Below, in pieces: positions 1-9,126 of a DNA stretch of 64,000 nt; positions within the stretch are counted from its first letter, which is position 1, and every line of letters begins with the position of its first letter. The DNA comes from Sphingobacterium yanglingense (GTDB lineage: Bacteria; Bacteroidota; Bacteroidia; Sphingobacteriales; Sphingobacteriaceae), in contig NZ_SNYV01000011.1 in NCBI RefSeq assembly GCF_004363245.1, positions 1,054,001 to 1,118,000 on the forward strand, read 5' to 3'. Below the pieces are notes generated by a model. It was not told where the DNA came from, did not search any database, and saw only the letters and a list, made by a program, of their open reading frames with translations. Both the position numbers and the translations under genes were made by a program.

Positions 1-1
1 C

Positions 2-865
2 GGTATCCCTACGCAATGGGTAGACGCCCGTAACTATATTCAGACGGACAATACACACCGTGAAGCACAAGTAAACTGGGAACTCACCGAAGAAAAAATC
101 AGAAGAGACCTCCCCTCTATCCTAGACCATCAGGTTATCGTTACACAAGGCTTTATTGGATCTACTTCGGAAAATTTCACGACGACATTGGGTAGAGAAG
201 GTTCGGATTATTCCGCAGCTATCTTTGCTTCCTGTCTTAATGCCGAAGACATCACCATATGGAAGGATGTACCGGGCGTATTGAATGCGGATCCTAAATG
301 GTTCGAAAAAACAGAACTCATCCCTGAGCTATCTTATACAGATGCCATCGAACTGACCTACTATGGGGCTACGGTGATCCACCCAAAGACCATAAAACCG
401 CTGCAAAACAAGAAGATAACACTCAGTGTGCGTTCATTCTTAGATCCAGAAAGCCCTGGTACCAAGATCAGGACCACCAATCAGACACTACCTGTCCCCT
501 CATTTATCTTTAAGGTCAATCAGGTATTCATAAGCATATTACCACGAGATTTTTCCTTTATCGTAGAGGACAATCTCAGTCATATATTCAATCTCTTTCA
601 CCAACACCGTATCAAGGTAAACATGATGCACAATAGTGCCATTAGTTTTTCTGTAGCTATTGATGATACTGGAAAAAACATAGATACCTTATTGGTCGAG
701 TTAGAGAAAAGGTATAAAGTATCGGTAGCACGTGGACTCGAATTAATCACCATCCGGTATTACAATCAACAAACAATTGATCGAGTATTAGTAAATAAAG
801 AAATAATTCGCGAACTTAAGGACAGTTATACCTGTCAAATGTTAGTGAAAAATATTGATGAATAA
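2..865 (+). CDS. lysC: Aspartate kinase, C-terminal part (5' end outside window)
   Basis: Phosphorylates L-aspartate in the first step of lysine, threonine and methionine synthesis. The reading frame is open from base 2 at the left edge (GIPTQWVDARNYI...), so the N-terminal catalytic part is missing. The visible part has the kinase-family segment around TTLGREGSDYSAA and the substrate-site region DVPGVLNADPKW, followed by ACT-type regulatory sequence to the end. No homoserine dehydrogenase domain follows before the stop, so this is a monofunctional enzyme rather than a ThrA-type fusion. The stop overlaps the next start by 8 bp, which suggests cotranscription with the methyltransferase-like gene. 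Confidence 0.93.
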   Translation, partial: GIPTQWVDARNYIQTDNTHREAQVNWELTEEKIRRDLPSILDHQVIVTQGFIGSTSENFTTTLGREGSDYSAAIFASCLNAEDITIWKDVPGVLNADPKWFEKTELIPELSYTDAIELTYYGATVIHPKTIKPLQNKKITLSVRSFLDPESPGTKIRTTNQTLPVPSFIFKVNQVFISILPRDFSFIVEDNLSHIFNLFHQHRIKVNMMHNSAISFSVAIDDTGKNIDTLLVELEKRYKVSVARGLELITIRYYNQQTIDRVLVNKEIIRELKDSYTCQMLVKNIDE

Positions 866-2039
866 CCATATACTGGATAAAGACGTACAAGCACACATTA
901 GGGCGAATCGGGAGCACTCTCCCAGTGATATCGCCTTAAAGAAAAGCCCATTCAGCAGCGTGAGTTCTTCCGAAATCGCAGCTCAGATCGATGGCTGGCA
1001 ACGTGCTGTAAAAAAACTTCCAACATGGGCTTTCTCTTCCCTAATCTATTATCCGGACAAAATCAATCTCGAACAATGCTCTTCGGAGCATACCGCACTG
1101 ATCAAACAGACCCTGATCAAGAAGGGCAGTAAAGTCGTTGACGTAACGGGAGGTTTTGGCGTTGATAGCTGTTACATGGCCCAAGAGGCAGATATCGTCG
1201 TACATTGCGAGCTCAATGAACGACTGTCGGAGATTGTTAAGCACAATGCTACTGTACTCGGCGTACCTAATATCGTATGTATTGCCACCAATGGCGTTGA
1301 TTTTGTCCAGGCACAGGCGGACCAGTCTTTAGATTATATCCTAATCGACCCTTCGAGACGGGTCAATCATGCAAAGGTATTCTTACTAGAAGATTGCGAA
1401 CCTAACATTATAGCAGCACAGGATATGTTCTTTCGCAAATCCCGCTATATTATCTGCAAACTGTCTCCATTACTAGATATCAGCACCGCCCTCCAAAAGC
1501 TTAAACATGTCAAGTTGGTCTACGTCATCAGCGTAGATAGCGATTGTAAAGAGTTACTTTTTATTCAAGACTCCACCTATACCGGTGAGACCAAAATAGT
1601 CGCTATACGCTTATTTACAGATCAGATACAGACCCTGACCTTTACACAAGAGGAAGAAAAGCAAGCCTTGATACGCACTTCGCAGCCACTCACCTATCTC
1701 TACGACCCAGATGTCAGCGTGACCAAAGCCGGAGCTTTCAAAACAGTTGCCAAGCGGTTCAATTTATTTAAAATACACACCCATTCGCACCTCTATACTT
1801 CCGATAGCCTAGAACCAGACTTTCCAGGCCGGGCGTTCTTGGTTAAAGAAGTTTTCGAATTGTCTGCTTTCAAAAGAAGAACCTCTTTAGATAAAGCGAA
1901 TGTAGCTACCAAAAACTTCCCGATGAAGGTCGAGGAAATAAAGAAGAAGTTCAAAATCAAGGATGGTGGAAATGAATATTTATTTTTCACCACCGATTAT
2001 CTAGGTAATCCTATTGTCATACATGGGCATAAAGTCTAA
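858..2039 (+). CDS. Class I SAM-dependent methyltransferase with THUMP-like domain
   Basis: Probable RNA-modifying methyltransferase of the Bacteroidota PG_1098 type. A SAM-binding Rossmann motif is visible as VVDVTGGFGVDS near residue 95, followed by the acidic strand VVHCELNERL and a DYILIDPSRR motif; the C-terminal third matches the THUMP-like region of this family. I chose ATG 858, three bases after an in-frame TTG at 855, because ATG is the usual start; it overlaps the aspartate kinase stop by 8 bp. The substrate is not known from sequence. Confidence 0.8.
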   Translation: MNNHILDKDVQAHIRANREHSPSDIALKKSPFSSVSSSEIAAQIDGWQRAVKKLPTWAFSSLIYYPDKINLEQCSSEHTALIKQTLIKKGSKVVDVTGGFGVDSCYMAQEADIVVHCELNERLSEIVKHNATVLGVPNIVCIATNGVDFVQAQADQSLDYILIDPSRRVNHAKVFLLEDCEPNIIAAQDMFFRKSRYIICKLSPLLDISTALQKLKHVKLVYVISVDSDCKELLFIQDSTYTGETKIVAIRLFTDQIQTLTFTQEEEKQALIRTSQPLTYLYDPDVSVTKAGAFKTVAKRFNLFKIHTHSHLYTSDSLEPDFPGRAFLVKEVFELSAFKRRTSLDKANVATKNFPMKVEEIKKKFKIKDGGNEYLFFTTDYLGNPIVIHGHKV

Positions 2040-2092
2040 GAAAAGACAAAGCCATTACAATTCCTGTTTTTCATTTCTTGTATCTTTATTCT

Positions 2093-3082
2093 ATGGAAAA
2101 AATAAAGATTTCTGCACTAGAATTGGCCACAATTTGCAAGAACAGCAATGCCTCTGAGGCGATACAGCGCGCTGTAACCGGTGCTCAACATATAGAAGAT
2201 TTGGGTTTTCACCGTATCTGGCTTGCCGAGCACCATAATATGCCCCATATCGCCAGCTCTGCCACAGCTGTTCTCATCGGACATATTGCAGGTAAGACGT
2301 CCAAAATACGAGTGGGCTCTGGAGGGATCATGTTGCCCAACCACACACCATTGGTTGTTGCCGAACAGTTTGGCACGCTAGAGAGTATATATCCCGGAAG
2401 GATCGATATGGGATTAGGTAGAGCTCCAGGTACCGATCAGCTTACTGCCATGGCTTTACGTCGCAATAACCTAAATACGTCTTTCTACTTTAAAGATGAC
2501 ATCCTTGAACTACAGCGTTACCTTGACGAGAATAACGTAGATGCTAAAGTAAGAGCTTTCCCTGGTGAAGGACTCAATATACCGATCTATATATTAGGTT
2601 CCAGTACAGATAGCGCCTACCTAGCAGCAGAACTAGGCTTACCTTATGCCTTTGCGGCACACTTTGCGCCCGCCATGTTAGAACAGGCTTCCGAAATATA
2701 CTACAGCAATTTCAAGCCCTCTCCGACCCTCGCTGCACCTTATTTTATCATCTGTGTCAACATCGTTGCCGCAAAGAGCCAGGAAGAGGCACAATTCCTA
2801 TCAACGAGTCTCTTCAACATGTTTGCAGGTATATTGACCAACCTCCGCAAACCATTGTCTCCACCGACCGAAAAACCCGTTTATCATGGCATTCCAGAAA
2901 TTGAAGAAGCCGTAAACAGAATGGTAAGCTGTACATTTATAGGAACAGAATCAACCATCAAGTCTGAAGTCTCCGCTTTTGCGAAAAAATACAAAGCACA
3001 TGAAATAATGACAACAAATTATATCTTTGATGAAGCGAAGCGATTGGAGTCTTTCGACATCATCGCTAGCGCATTATTGTAG
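2093..3082 (+). CDS. LLM-class flavin-dependent oxidoreductase
   Basis: Bacterial luciferase-like TIM-barrel monooxygenase using reduced FMN, about 329 residues and close to the MsnO8-like group. Typical family stretches are seen: DLGFHRIWLAEHH near the N-terminus, SGGIMLPNHTPLVVAEQFGTL, and PGRIDMGLGRAPGTD. ATG 2093 is chosen over the in-frame TTG at 2078 because it directly begins the family's N-terminus; a TATCTTTA sequence (one base off the Bacteroidota -7 element TAnnTTTG) lies only 5 bases upstream, so the message could be leaderless. Substrate unknown. Confidence 0.85.
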   Translation: MEKIKISALELATICKNSNASEAIQRAVTGAQHIEDLGFHRIWLAEHHNMPHIASSATAVLIGHIAGKTSKIRVGSGGIMLPNHTPLVVAEQFGTLESIYPGRIDMGLGRAPGTDQLTAMALRRNNLNTSFYFKDDILELQRYLDENNVDAKVRAFPGEGLNIPIYILGSSTDSAYLAAELGLPYAFAAHFAPAMLEQASEIYYSNFKPSPTLAAPYFIICVNIVAAKSQEEAQFLSTSLFNMFAGILTNLRKPLSPPTEKPVYHGIPEIEEAVNRMVSCTFIGTESTIKSEVSAFAKKYKAHEIMTTNYIFDEAKRLESFDIIASALL

Positions 3083-3095
3083 ATTTTATATACAT

Positions 3096-3890
3096 ATGAA
3101 AAAATACGGCTATCTCCTTCTGTTCCTGACAACTGCTTTTGCCTGTCAGAATACTTCAAATGACAAACAGCAACAAGTAGAGATACCTGAGCAGCAAGAT
3201 TCTATTGGAGAGCATATCCAGACAGATTCGCTTTCAGCTTCTCCCAAGGAGATAATCACTACCGCAGAAGTCGACTCGATTATAGATGGCCGTATTTTAA
3301 TGCCTACGACCTATAGGGTGTGGGAAAATGAAGTGGTTTCCAAGGTAATCAATAAAAACTGGCTCGAACTGCACCATAAAAATGGTTCCTACCACGTACA
3401 ATCGGTTTCTTACCACATTGAAAACGAAGATGAGGAGCCTTGTTCTGGTTTACCCACAGAAACCATAGTTCCAAAAGAAGATGTCCTTGTCTTTTTCGAC
3501 ATCCCTTCTATACAGAAAGGAGCAGTAGATAGCGTAGCGTTCAAAAATAAAATAATAGAGCCAGGAAAACCTTTTGAATTCACCTACAAAAACCAAAAGT
3601 ACAAATTGCAGGCGACAGGCATTCTATTTCATAAAGATCAAGAGCGCAACAATCCAAATGCCCGGTACACATTAAAGTTATACAAAGACGGGACCTACCT
3701 CCGTACCATTATAGATCAGACAGCCTATAACGATACTTCTACCGAACTAGAATTCATCGGCGACCTCGATAAAGATGGCTTACCAGACTTTATTTTCTCT
3801 AGTCCCCGCGACTACGAAGAGCGACGCATGATTATCATCCTATCTGCTAGTCCCTATGCTTACGATGGGAATGTACAGTTTGACTGTTAG
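3096..3890 (+). CDS. Hypothetical lipoprotein
   Basis: 264 residues. The start at ATG 3096 gives a clean lipoprotein signal peptide, MKKYGYLLLFLTTAFAC, with the lipobox Cys at residue 17; an upstream in-frame start at 3027 would lie inside the previous gene and bury the signal peptide. After a Gln/Ser-rich linker there is a beta-rich domain. Near the C-terminus a DLDKDGLPDF motif resembles the Asp-rich calcium loops of FG-GAP or dockerin-like repeats. Predicted periplasmic or outer-membrane anchored. I do not recognise the family. Confidence 0.75.
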   Translation: MKKYGYLLLFLTTAFACQNTSNDKQQQVEIPEQQDSIGEHIQTDSLSASPKEIITTAEVDSIIDGRILMPTTYRVWENEVVSKVINKNWLELHHKNGSYHVQSVSYHIENEDEEPCSGLPTETIVPKEDVLVFFDIPSIQKGAVDSVAFKNKIIEPGKPFEFTYKNQKYKLQATGILFHKDQERNNPNARYTLKLYKDGTYLRTIIDQTAYNDTSTELEFIGDLDKDGLPDFIFSSPRDYEERRMIIILSASPYAYDGNVQFDC

Positions 3891-3895
3891 TATAC

Positions 3896-4978
3896 TTACA
3901 AATTCAGTAGGCTGTGCTGGCTCGCCGTAAATATATTTCTAAATACGGTATTGATCTCCCGTCCATTTTGTGCGGCATTAATACCCAATAAAGGAAATAG
4001 CGTAACGACCTCCGCGAGGATGTGTTTTACAATTCCGCGCGCGGTAGATGTAATCTCGGTTGTCAGCACCGTATCTAAAGGATTATCTTGAAGTGCCAAC
4101 AACCACAACTGATCCGTTAGCTCTCCGACTTTAGCCCTATCCGATTCCAACTGGACTTGCAATCCATCTACTTTCTTAAAATACTCCTTACCATATTTTG
4201 CCTGCCAGTTCTCGTCTGCCGACTTTTCAAAAAAGAACTTCTCCACTAATGTCAAGTACCTTCTATACATCCCCATATAGTTGACCAACAGCGTTAATTC
4301 GGCAAAAGGAATAAACGGGATACGGTACAATGTATTGTCATCAATTCGATGCTCCGGTCTAATTTGAAAAGCATGATTAGCTTCTACGACCGTATTTTCC
4401 AGCGAAAAACTATGGCTCGCCGTACTCGCCAACCCAAAAGAATCCCAGTCATAATGAACCAACACCTTATCTCTGGGTACAAAGAAAGAATAAAAAATAG
4501 GGTTTCCTTCCGCGTCCAAACGAGGTTCATCCCCGTCGTATATAAAACTATTCAATGTAAAATGCGATAGATGTGGTGCTCCTGTAGCAAAGCGCCAAAA
4601 TCCCGTTATCTTATAGCTTTCACCGTCCCATACCGCTTTTCCTGTAGCACGTCCCGAGCCACCAAAGCAAACCTTTCTATCCGAAAACACCTCCTTGGCC
4701 AAATTACCATCCAAGTAACCAGCAAACATATTCGCTCCAGCACATAACGTTACCGTCCAGCCTAATCCACCATCCCAATAGGCCAGTTCCTCCAACAAGG
4801 CCAATCCCTCTTTTAAATCCAGCTCCCCTCCTCCCAATACTTTAGGCACCCAGATATTAAACCAGTTATTATCGTATATCAGGGACAATTGCTGCGCTAC
4901 TAGCGTCTTCGCATGTATAGATGCAGCTTGACTATCTTTTATCAGCTGTATAGCTTCTTCACTTATCATCGTTCTCAT
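3896..4978 (-). CDS. Acyl-CoA dehydrogenase-like flavoprotein
   Basis: About 360 residues, resembling acyl-CoA dehydrogenases and the related flavin monooxygenases (HpaB/DszC-like fold): helical N-terminal part, a central beta region with GGSGRATGKAVWDGESYKITGFWRFATG, and a helical C-terminal bundle. The ATG at 4978 overlaps the stop of the upstream thiamin transporter gene as ATGA, so translation is probably coupled; an earlier in-frame start at 5005 would lie inside that gene. Placement behind a TPP riboswitch is unusual for this family and suggests a role connected with thiamin or its precursors, which is inference. The substrate cannot be read from sequence. Confidence 0.78.
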   Translation of the reverse strand: MRTMISEEAIQLIKDSQAASIHAKTLVAQQLSLIYDNNWFNIWVPKVLGGGELDLKEGLALLEELAYWDGGLGWTVTLCAGANMFAGYLDGNLAKEVFSDRKVCFGGSGRATGKAVWDGESYKITGFWRFATGAPHLSHFTLNSFIYDGDEPRLDAEGNPIFYSFFVPRDKVLVHYDWDSFGLASTASHSFSLENTVVEANHAFQIRPEHRIDDNTLYRIPFIPFAELTLLVNYMGMYRRYLTLVEKFFFEKSADENWQAKYGKEYFKKVDGLQVQLESDRAKVGELTDQLWLLALQDNPLDTVLTTEITSTARGIVKHILAEVVTLFPLLGINAAQNGREINTVFRNIFTASQHSLLNL

Positions 4979-5577
4979 TTTGTGGTAACCATCAGCTTTC
5001 GCCAATTAAAATAGCCGAATATAGCGACTATAAATAGAAAAGTCGTCAGTGCGGCAAATAAATAGAGTTCCTTATGTATCAATAACGGAATGGCAAAAAG
5101 GTTACTGATATTTAGTAGAATCCAATTCTCCAACTTACGTTTGGCCAGTAACCACATACCCGCCCATGCCGTAGCCGAGACCCAGGCATCCCATGCAGGC
5201 ACATCGGAATCCGTCACATGCTCTAAAATAAGATACAGAAGGCCAAATCCTAAGAGACTGATCGACGCGACCACCTGCCAATCTTTAGCGCTGCAGCTAC
5301 TTATCGGCTGCTGTCTCGCTTCCATATTGTGCGTCCAGTACCACCAACCGTAAATACTCATTATCAAGTAATACATATTCAATGCAATCTCCGCATAGAG
5401 CTTCGCACCGAATAGCACATACATTCCGGACACGATTCCCATAATGCCGAAAAAATAGTTAGATACCTTATTATTTTTGGAAAGCAGTACCTGTATAATA
5501 CCACACAGTACTGAAAAACGCTCTAGCCAGGAAGTCTGTAGAAATGCGTTACTTATATTTTCAACAATAGTCTCCAT
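4975..5577 (-). CDS. pnuT: PnuC-family transporter, probably thiamin transporter PnuT
   Basis: A 200-residue integral membrane protein of the PnuC vitamin-transporter family, with seven or so hydrophobic helices and the family segments YLIMSIYGWWYW and AWDAWVSATAWAG. PnuC proteins carry nicotinamide riboside, but members under TPP-riboswitch control (PnuT) take up thiamin; the riboswitch lies about 55 bases upstream. Start chosen at ATG 5577 (METIVEN) rather than the GTG at 5598. The stop overlaps the next start as ATGA. Confidence 0.87.
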   Translation of the reverse strand: METIVENISNAFLQTSWLERFSVLCGIIQVLLSKNNKVSNYFFGIMGIVSGMYVLFGAKLYAEIALNMYYLIMSIYGWWYWTHNMEARQQPISSCSAKDWQVVASISLLGFGLLYLILEHVTDSDVPAWDAWVSATAWAGMWLLAKRKLENWILLNISNLFAIPLLIHKELYLFAALTTFLFIVAIFGYFNWRKLMVTTK

Positions 5578-5630
5578 AAATGATGTATTCAAAGACACAA
5601 TCTATGGAGATGCTATTTCGAAAAAATTAT

Positions 5631-5733
5631 TCCCTACGCCAGCATTACCTGGATCAGGTTCCTCCTACCGAAGTAGAATTGGGTATAATCTCAGCTCTGC
5701 TCCGTATCATTAGATGATACCGAACCGCACCCC
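5631..5733 (-). promoter_or_regulatory. TPP riboswitch (THI element)
   Basis: Read on the minus strand this shows the conserved thiamin-pyrophosphate aptamer parts in order: GGGGTGC at the 5' side (5733-5727), CTGAGA (5694-5689), then ACCTGATCCAGGTAATGC and the closing GCGTAGGGA (to 5631). A variable P3-type hairpin (TATCAT/ATGATA) sits between the first two. It lies just before the PnuC-family gene and would reduce its expression when TPP is plentiful. I do not see a clear terminator in the short leader, so control may act on translation. Confidence 0.95.
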
Positions 5734-5756
5734 ATAAAATGTCTATTTTATTCTTA

Positions 5757-7250
5757 TTAATCCAACTGCAGTACACGATGCGTATGCGCGCGCATCTCTG
5801 CGCAAAGCTCCGGATTATCGTTCAATGCCTGTCCCCAAGAAGGAATCATTTCACGCAATTTCTTGCGGTACTCATCCGATTTTGCACGTTCGGGGAAACA
5901 GCGTTTCAATAGCTGGATCATAATCGCAACCGAAGTAGACGCTCCTGGAGAAGCTCCCAATAATGCCGCAATTGAACCATCAGCACTAGATACCACCTCA
6001 GTTCCAAACTCTAACACTCCACCATGCTTAGGATCTTTTTTAATAACCTGTACACGTTGTCCTGCCTTTTCTATCGCCCAGTCTTCTAGTCGTGCTGTAG
6101 GCATAAACTGCTTCAGGGCATCCAATTTGTCCTTCGGTTTTTTCATCACCTCCGTAATCAGATATTTTGTCAACGGAAGGTTATCCAATCCAGCGGACAA
6201 CATCGGTTTTATATTCGATAGCTTTATAGAAGCCGGTAAATCAAAATACGAACCTTGTTTTAAGAACTTAGTCGAAAAACCAGCGTAAGGTCCAAAAAGT
6301 AATGCTTGCTTACCGTCAATATAACGGGTATCCAAATGCGGAACAGACATCGGAGGTGCTCCTACAGATGCTTTTCCGTATACTTTCGCACGATGTTGTG
6401 CAATGATATCTGGATTCGTACAGCGCAACCACTGTCCTCCTACCGGGAATCCGCCATAACCTTTAGCCTCAGGAATACCTGATTTTTCCAAAAGCAATAA
6501 AGAGTGTCCACCAGCACCAATAAATACGAACTGCGCTTTAATCTCTCGCTTATCACCCGTTTTAAGGTCTTTCACTTCTACCTCCCAACGGCCATCATCC
6601 TCACGTTCGATATCTTTTACCTCTTGGTGCAAAGACAATTTGATATTACCTTTAGTACTCAAATAATTGATCAGATCCTTAGTCAACGCACCAAAATTCA
6701 CATCTGTACCGATATCCATTCGGGTCGCAGCCATAGGCTCATTTGCAGCCCTATCCTTCATCATCAACGGGATCCACTCCTCCAACAAGGATTTATCCTC
6801 GGTATATTTCATTCCCTTGAATAACGTTTCTTTTTCCATTGTTTCGAAACGCGTCTTCAAAAATCGGACATCCTTCTCGCCAAACACCGCACTCATATGG
6901 GGTACTTGACGGATAAAATGAGTTGGGTCTTTTATGACACCCTTCTCTACTAAATAAGCCCAAAACTGTTTAGAAACTTCAAATTGTTCCGCAATCTTTA
7001 TGGCTTTATCCACTTTCACTGAGCCATCTTCCTGCTCAGGGGTATAATTTAATTCACATAAAGCCGAGTGCCCTGTTCCTGCATTATTCCATGCATCCGA
7101 ACTCTCCGCTGCAACAACATCCAAACGTTCAATAATCTCAATATTGATATCTGGATTCAACTCATTGATCAGAGCTCCTAGCGTAGCACTCATGATACCA
7201 CCACCAATCAGAACGACATCAACTTCAGTATTTTGTTTTTTCTTGCCCAT
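5757..7250 (-). CDS. mqo: Malate:quinone oxidoreductase
   Basis: FAD-dependent, membrane-associated enzyme that oxidises malate to oxaloacetate and passes electrons to the quinone pool in the TCA cycle. 497 residues, the usual length. The FAD-binding motif VVLIGGGIMSATLG is at the N-terminus, followed by the family signature AWNNAGTGHSALCELNYTP; the C-terminus has GASPGASTSVAIM. A TAATTTTG -7 element lies 17 bases upstream of the ATG. It is a single gene followed by the riboswitch of the next transcript. Confidence 0.96.
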   Translation of the reverse strand: MGKKKQNTEVDVVLIGGGIMSATLGALINELNPDINIEIIERLDVVAAESSDAWNNAGTGHSALCELNYTPEQEDGSVKVDKAIKIAEQFEVSKQFWAYLVEKGVIKDPTHFIRQVPHMSAVFGEKDVRFLKTRFETMEKETLFKGMKYTEDKSLLEEWIPLMMKDRAANEPMAATRMDIGTDVNFGALTKDLINYLSTKGNIKLSLHQEVKDIEREDDGRWEVEVKDLKTGDKREIKAQFVFIGAGGHSLLLLEKSGIPEAKGYGGFPVGGQWLRCTNPDIIAQHRAKVYGKASVGAPPMSVPHLDTRYIDGKQALLFGPYAGFSTKFLKQGSYFDLPASIKLSNIKPMLSAGLDNLPLTKYLITEVMKKPKDKLDALKQFMPTARLEDWAIEKAGQRVQVIKKDPKHGGVLEFGTEVVSSADGSIAALLGASPGASTSVAIMIQLLKRCFPERAKSDEYRKKLREMIPSWGQALNDNPELCAEMRAHTHRVLQLD

Positions 7251-7592
7251 GACTTATTTAATTGTTGCAAAATTAACATTCGTTTTTGGTTATTACGAAT
7301 CATTTTGTCAAAATTCTCTCATTTCCACTACATTTTATTCGAACAAAGCACTTCGTTTTTGCAAAGTAAAAATTAGAATAACGACTCAAACAAGTCCTAA
7401 TAGCCCAATTAATTCAAAGTTGTCCTTGGAATCGAATCGGAACCTTAAAAACTAAGAAAGATACGTTTTCACGGATTGCCAGTTAATTAATTTAACTAGC
7501 GTATGCTGGGAGGAGAAAAGCAAGAAATCCATTTGACGATCCGTCCTTCGCTTTGGACGGAGGACAGACCATCACAACTGAAGATACAGCTA
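7251..7592. other. Intergenic stretch between CBS protein and mqo
   Basis: 342 bases without a credible gene. It holds the mqo -7 element and a 7-bp hairpin TCCGTCC/GGACGGA (7540-7546 with 7555-7561) that lies 3' of the minus-strand CBS gene. The hairpin lacks a good T-run, so it is only a weak terminator candidate. Nothing else recognised. Confidence 0.5.
7268..7275 (-). promoter_or_regulatory. -7 promoter element of mqo
   Basis: Minus-strand TAATTTTG matches the Bacteroidota -7 consensus TAnnTTTG, 17 bases before the mqo ATG. No convincing -33 TTTG was found at normal spacing. Confidence 0.5.
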
Positions 7593-8006
7593 CTAATATT
7601 GATCAATAAAATACTTCAATAAATCCGTTGTAGTTACGATGCCTACCAATTCTTCATCTTTAACAACTGGTATCGAATGGAAAGTAACACCGGATAGTAT
7701 CTCCGTTACTTCTTTAATCGTTGCATCAGGACCTACAATAACCGGTGATTTGGCCATCAATTGAGGAATAGTGTACATATCATACACCACAGCTTCAATA
7801 TCATTCTCTTCTGTTACATCAGCGTAGCTGATTTTTAGTAGATCAGAGTAACTTACAACACCGACCAACTTCTTGTCTTCAACAATAGGAAGATGACGGA
7901 TATTATGTTTCTTGAATAGCTTTTCTGCGTCATACAAGCTGTCTTTCGGAGTTAAGGTAACCAACTCTCTTGTCATAATCTCTGATACTGGAACTCGCTG
8001 TTTCAT
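7593..8006 (-). CDS. CBS-domain protein
   Basis: 137 residues made of two CBS domains: the first around residues 10-65 (SEIMTRELVTLTPKDSLYDA), the second around 75-135 (MAKSPVIVGPDATIKEVTEI). Such pairs form a Bateman module that binds adenine nucleotides and usually regulates another protein. There is no fused effector domain. It is divergent from fabG with a 284-bp shared upstream region. Exact role unknown. Confidence 0.87.
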   Translation of the reverse strand: MKQRVPVSEIMTRELVTLTPKDSLYDAEKLFKKHNIRHLPIVEDKKLVGVVSYSDLLKISYADVTEENDIEAVVYDMYTIPQLMAKSPVIVGPDATIKEVTEILSGVTFHSIPVVKDEELVGIVTTTDLLKYFIDQY

Positions 8007-8222
8007 ACTATTTTATTTAAATGATTTCCTTTATTGCTATACCCAAATATCAACATCTTTAGGCATAAAAAACAGGACACATATCACTTAAAAAAGTGAT
8101 TTACAAACAGGTATAGATAATATTTTATTCGTAACTTGAAATCTGGTCTTGTTTTATTCTGTGCCTTATAAGCTTTATCAAAATCGTTTTTTAATAAACT
8201 TAGCGTTATGTCAAAATTTACC

Positions 8223-8230
8223 TATTTTTG
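8223..8230 (+). promoter_or_regulatory. -7 promoter element of fabG
   Basis: TATTTTTG fits the TAnnTTTG consensus and sits about 60 bases upstream of the fabG ATG. Confidence 0.5.
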
Positions 8231-8290
8231 CGAACTACAGATTAAATTATCATTTTGTCTCAAAGAAATAAGTTAGAAATTAATACACAT

Positions 8291-9034
8291 ATGAAACTAC
8301 TTGAAGGAAAAACAGCGTTAGTTACCGGAGCATCAAAAGGGATTGGCCGCAAGATCGCAGAGGTATTTGCACAACATGGTGCCAACGTAGCTTTTACCTA
8401 CCTATCCTCTGTTGAGAAAGGTCAGGCCCTAGAAACGGAGCTACAAGCTTTTGGTACGAAGGTAAAAGGATACCGTTCGGATGCTTCCAAGTTTGATGAA
8501 GCCGAACAGCTTATCAATGATATCGTTACCGAGTTTGGCACATTAGACATCGTCGTTAACAATGCCGGAATCACAAAAGACGGTCTTTTGATGCGTATGA
8601 CAGAAGAAAACTGGGATGATGTAATCAATATCAACCTTAAATCCATCTTCAACGTTACCAAAGCAGCTTCTAAGGTAATGATGAAAAACAGAAAAGGTTC
8701 ATTTATCAATATGTCTTCGGTAGTCGGTGTACAAGGTAATGCCGGACAGGCAAACTACGCTGCTTCAAAAGCAGGTATTATTGGCTTTACAAAATCTGTA
8801 GCAAAAGAATTAGGCTCTAGAAACATCAGAGCCAATGTAATCGCTCCAGGTTTTATCCGTACAGAAATGACAGACGTATTGGATCCAAAAGTAGTCGCAG
8901 GATGGGAAGCAGGTATTCCTTTGAAACGCGGTGGCGAACCAGAAGATGTAGCTAATGCATGTCTTTTCTTAGCATCAGATCTATCCGCATATGTTACAGG
9001 CCAAGTGCTTCCTGTAGACGGCGGTATGTTATAA
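8291..9034 (+). CDS. fabG: 3-oxoacyl-[acyl-carrier-protein] reductase
   Basis: NADPH-dependent reductase of the fatty acid elongation cycle. 247 residues, a typical FabG length. N-terminal cofactor motif ALVTGASKGIGRKIAE, NNAGITKDGLLMRM, catalytic Ser in NMSSVVG and the Tyr-x3-Lys in ANYAASKAG, and a C-terminal GGML ending are all present. ATG 8291 is used; an in-frame TTG at 8255 would add a 12-residue extension not seen in the family. It is followed by a strong terminator, so it is probably monocistronic. Confidence 0.93.
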   Translation: MKLLEGKTALVTGASKGIGRKIAEVFAQHGANVAFTYLSSVEKGQALETELQAFGTKVKGYRSDASKFDEAEQLINDIVTEFGTLDIVVNNAGITKDGLLMRMTEENWDDVININLKSIFNVTKAASKVMMKNRKGSFINMSSVVGVQGNAGQANYAASKAGIIGFTKSVAKELGSRNIRANVIAPGFIRTEMTDVLDPKVVAGWEAGIPLKRGGEPEDVANACLFLASDLSAYVTGQVLPVDGGML

Positions 9035-9041
9035 TACACAT

Positions 9042-9080
9042 AGGTCCTTTTGACATAACAATCAAAAGGACCTCTATTTA
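9042..9080 (+). terminator. Rho-independent terminator after fabG
   Basis: Perfect 12-bp inverted repeat AGGTCCTTTTGA (9042-9053) with TCAAAAGGACCT (9062-9073), 8-base loop, beginning 8 bases after the fabG stop. Confidence 0.85.
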
Positions 9081-9126
9081 GAAACAGCTTTTTCTCCAAA
9101 AAAGCAAACACTTTGGGCGAACCAGT

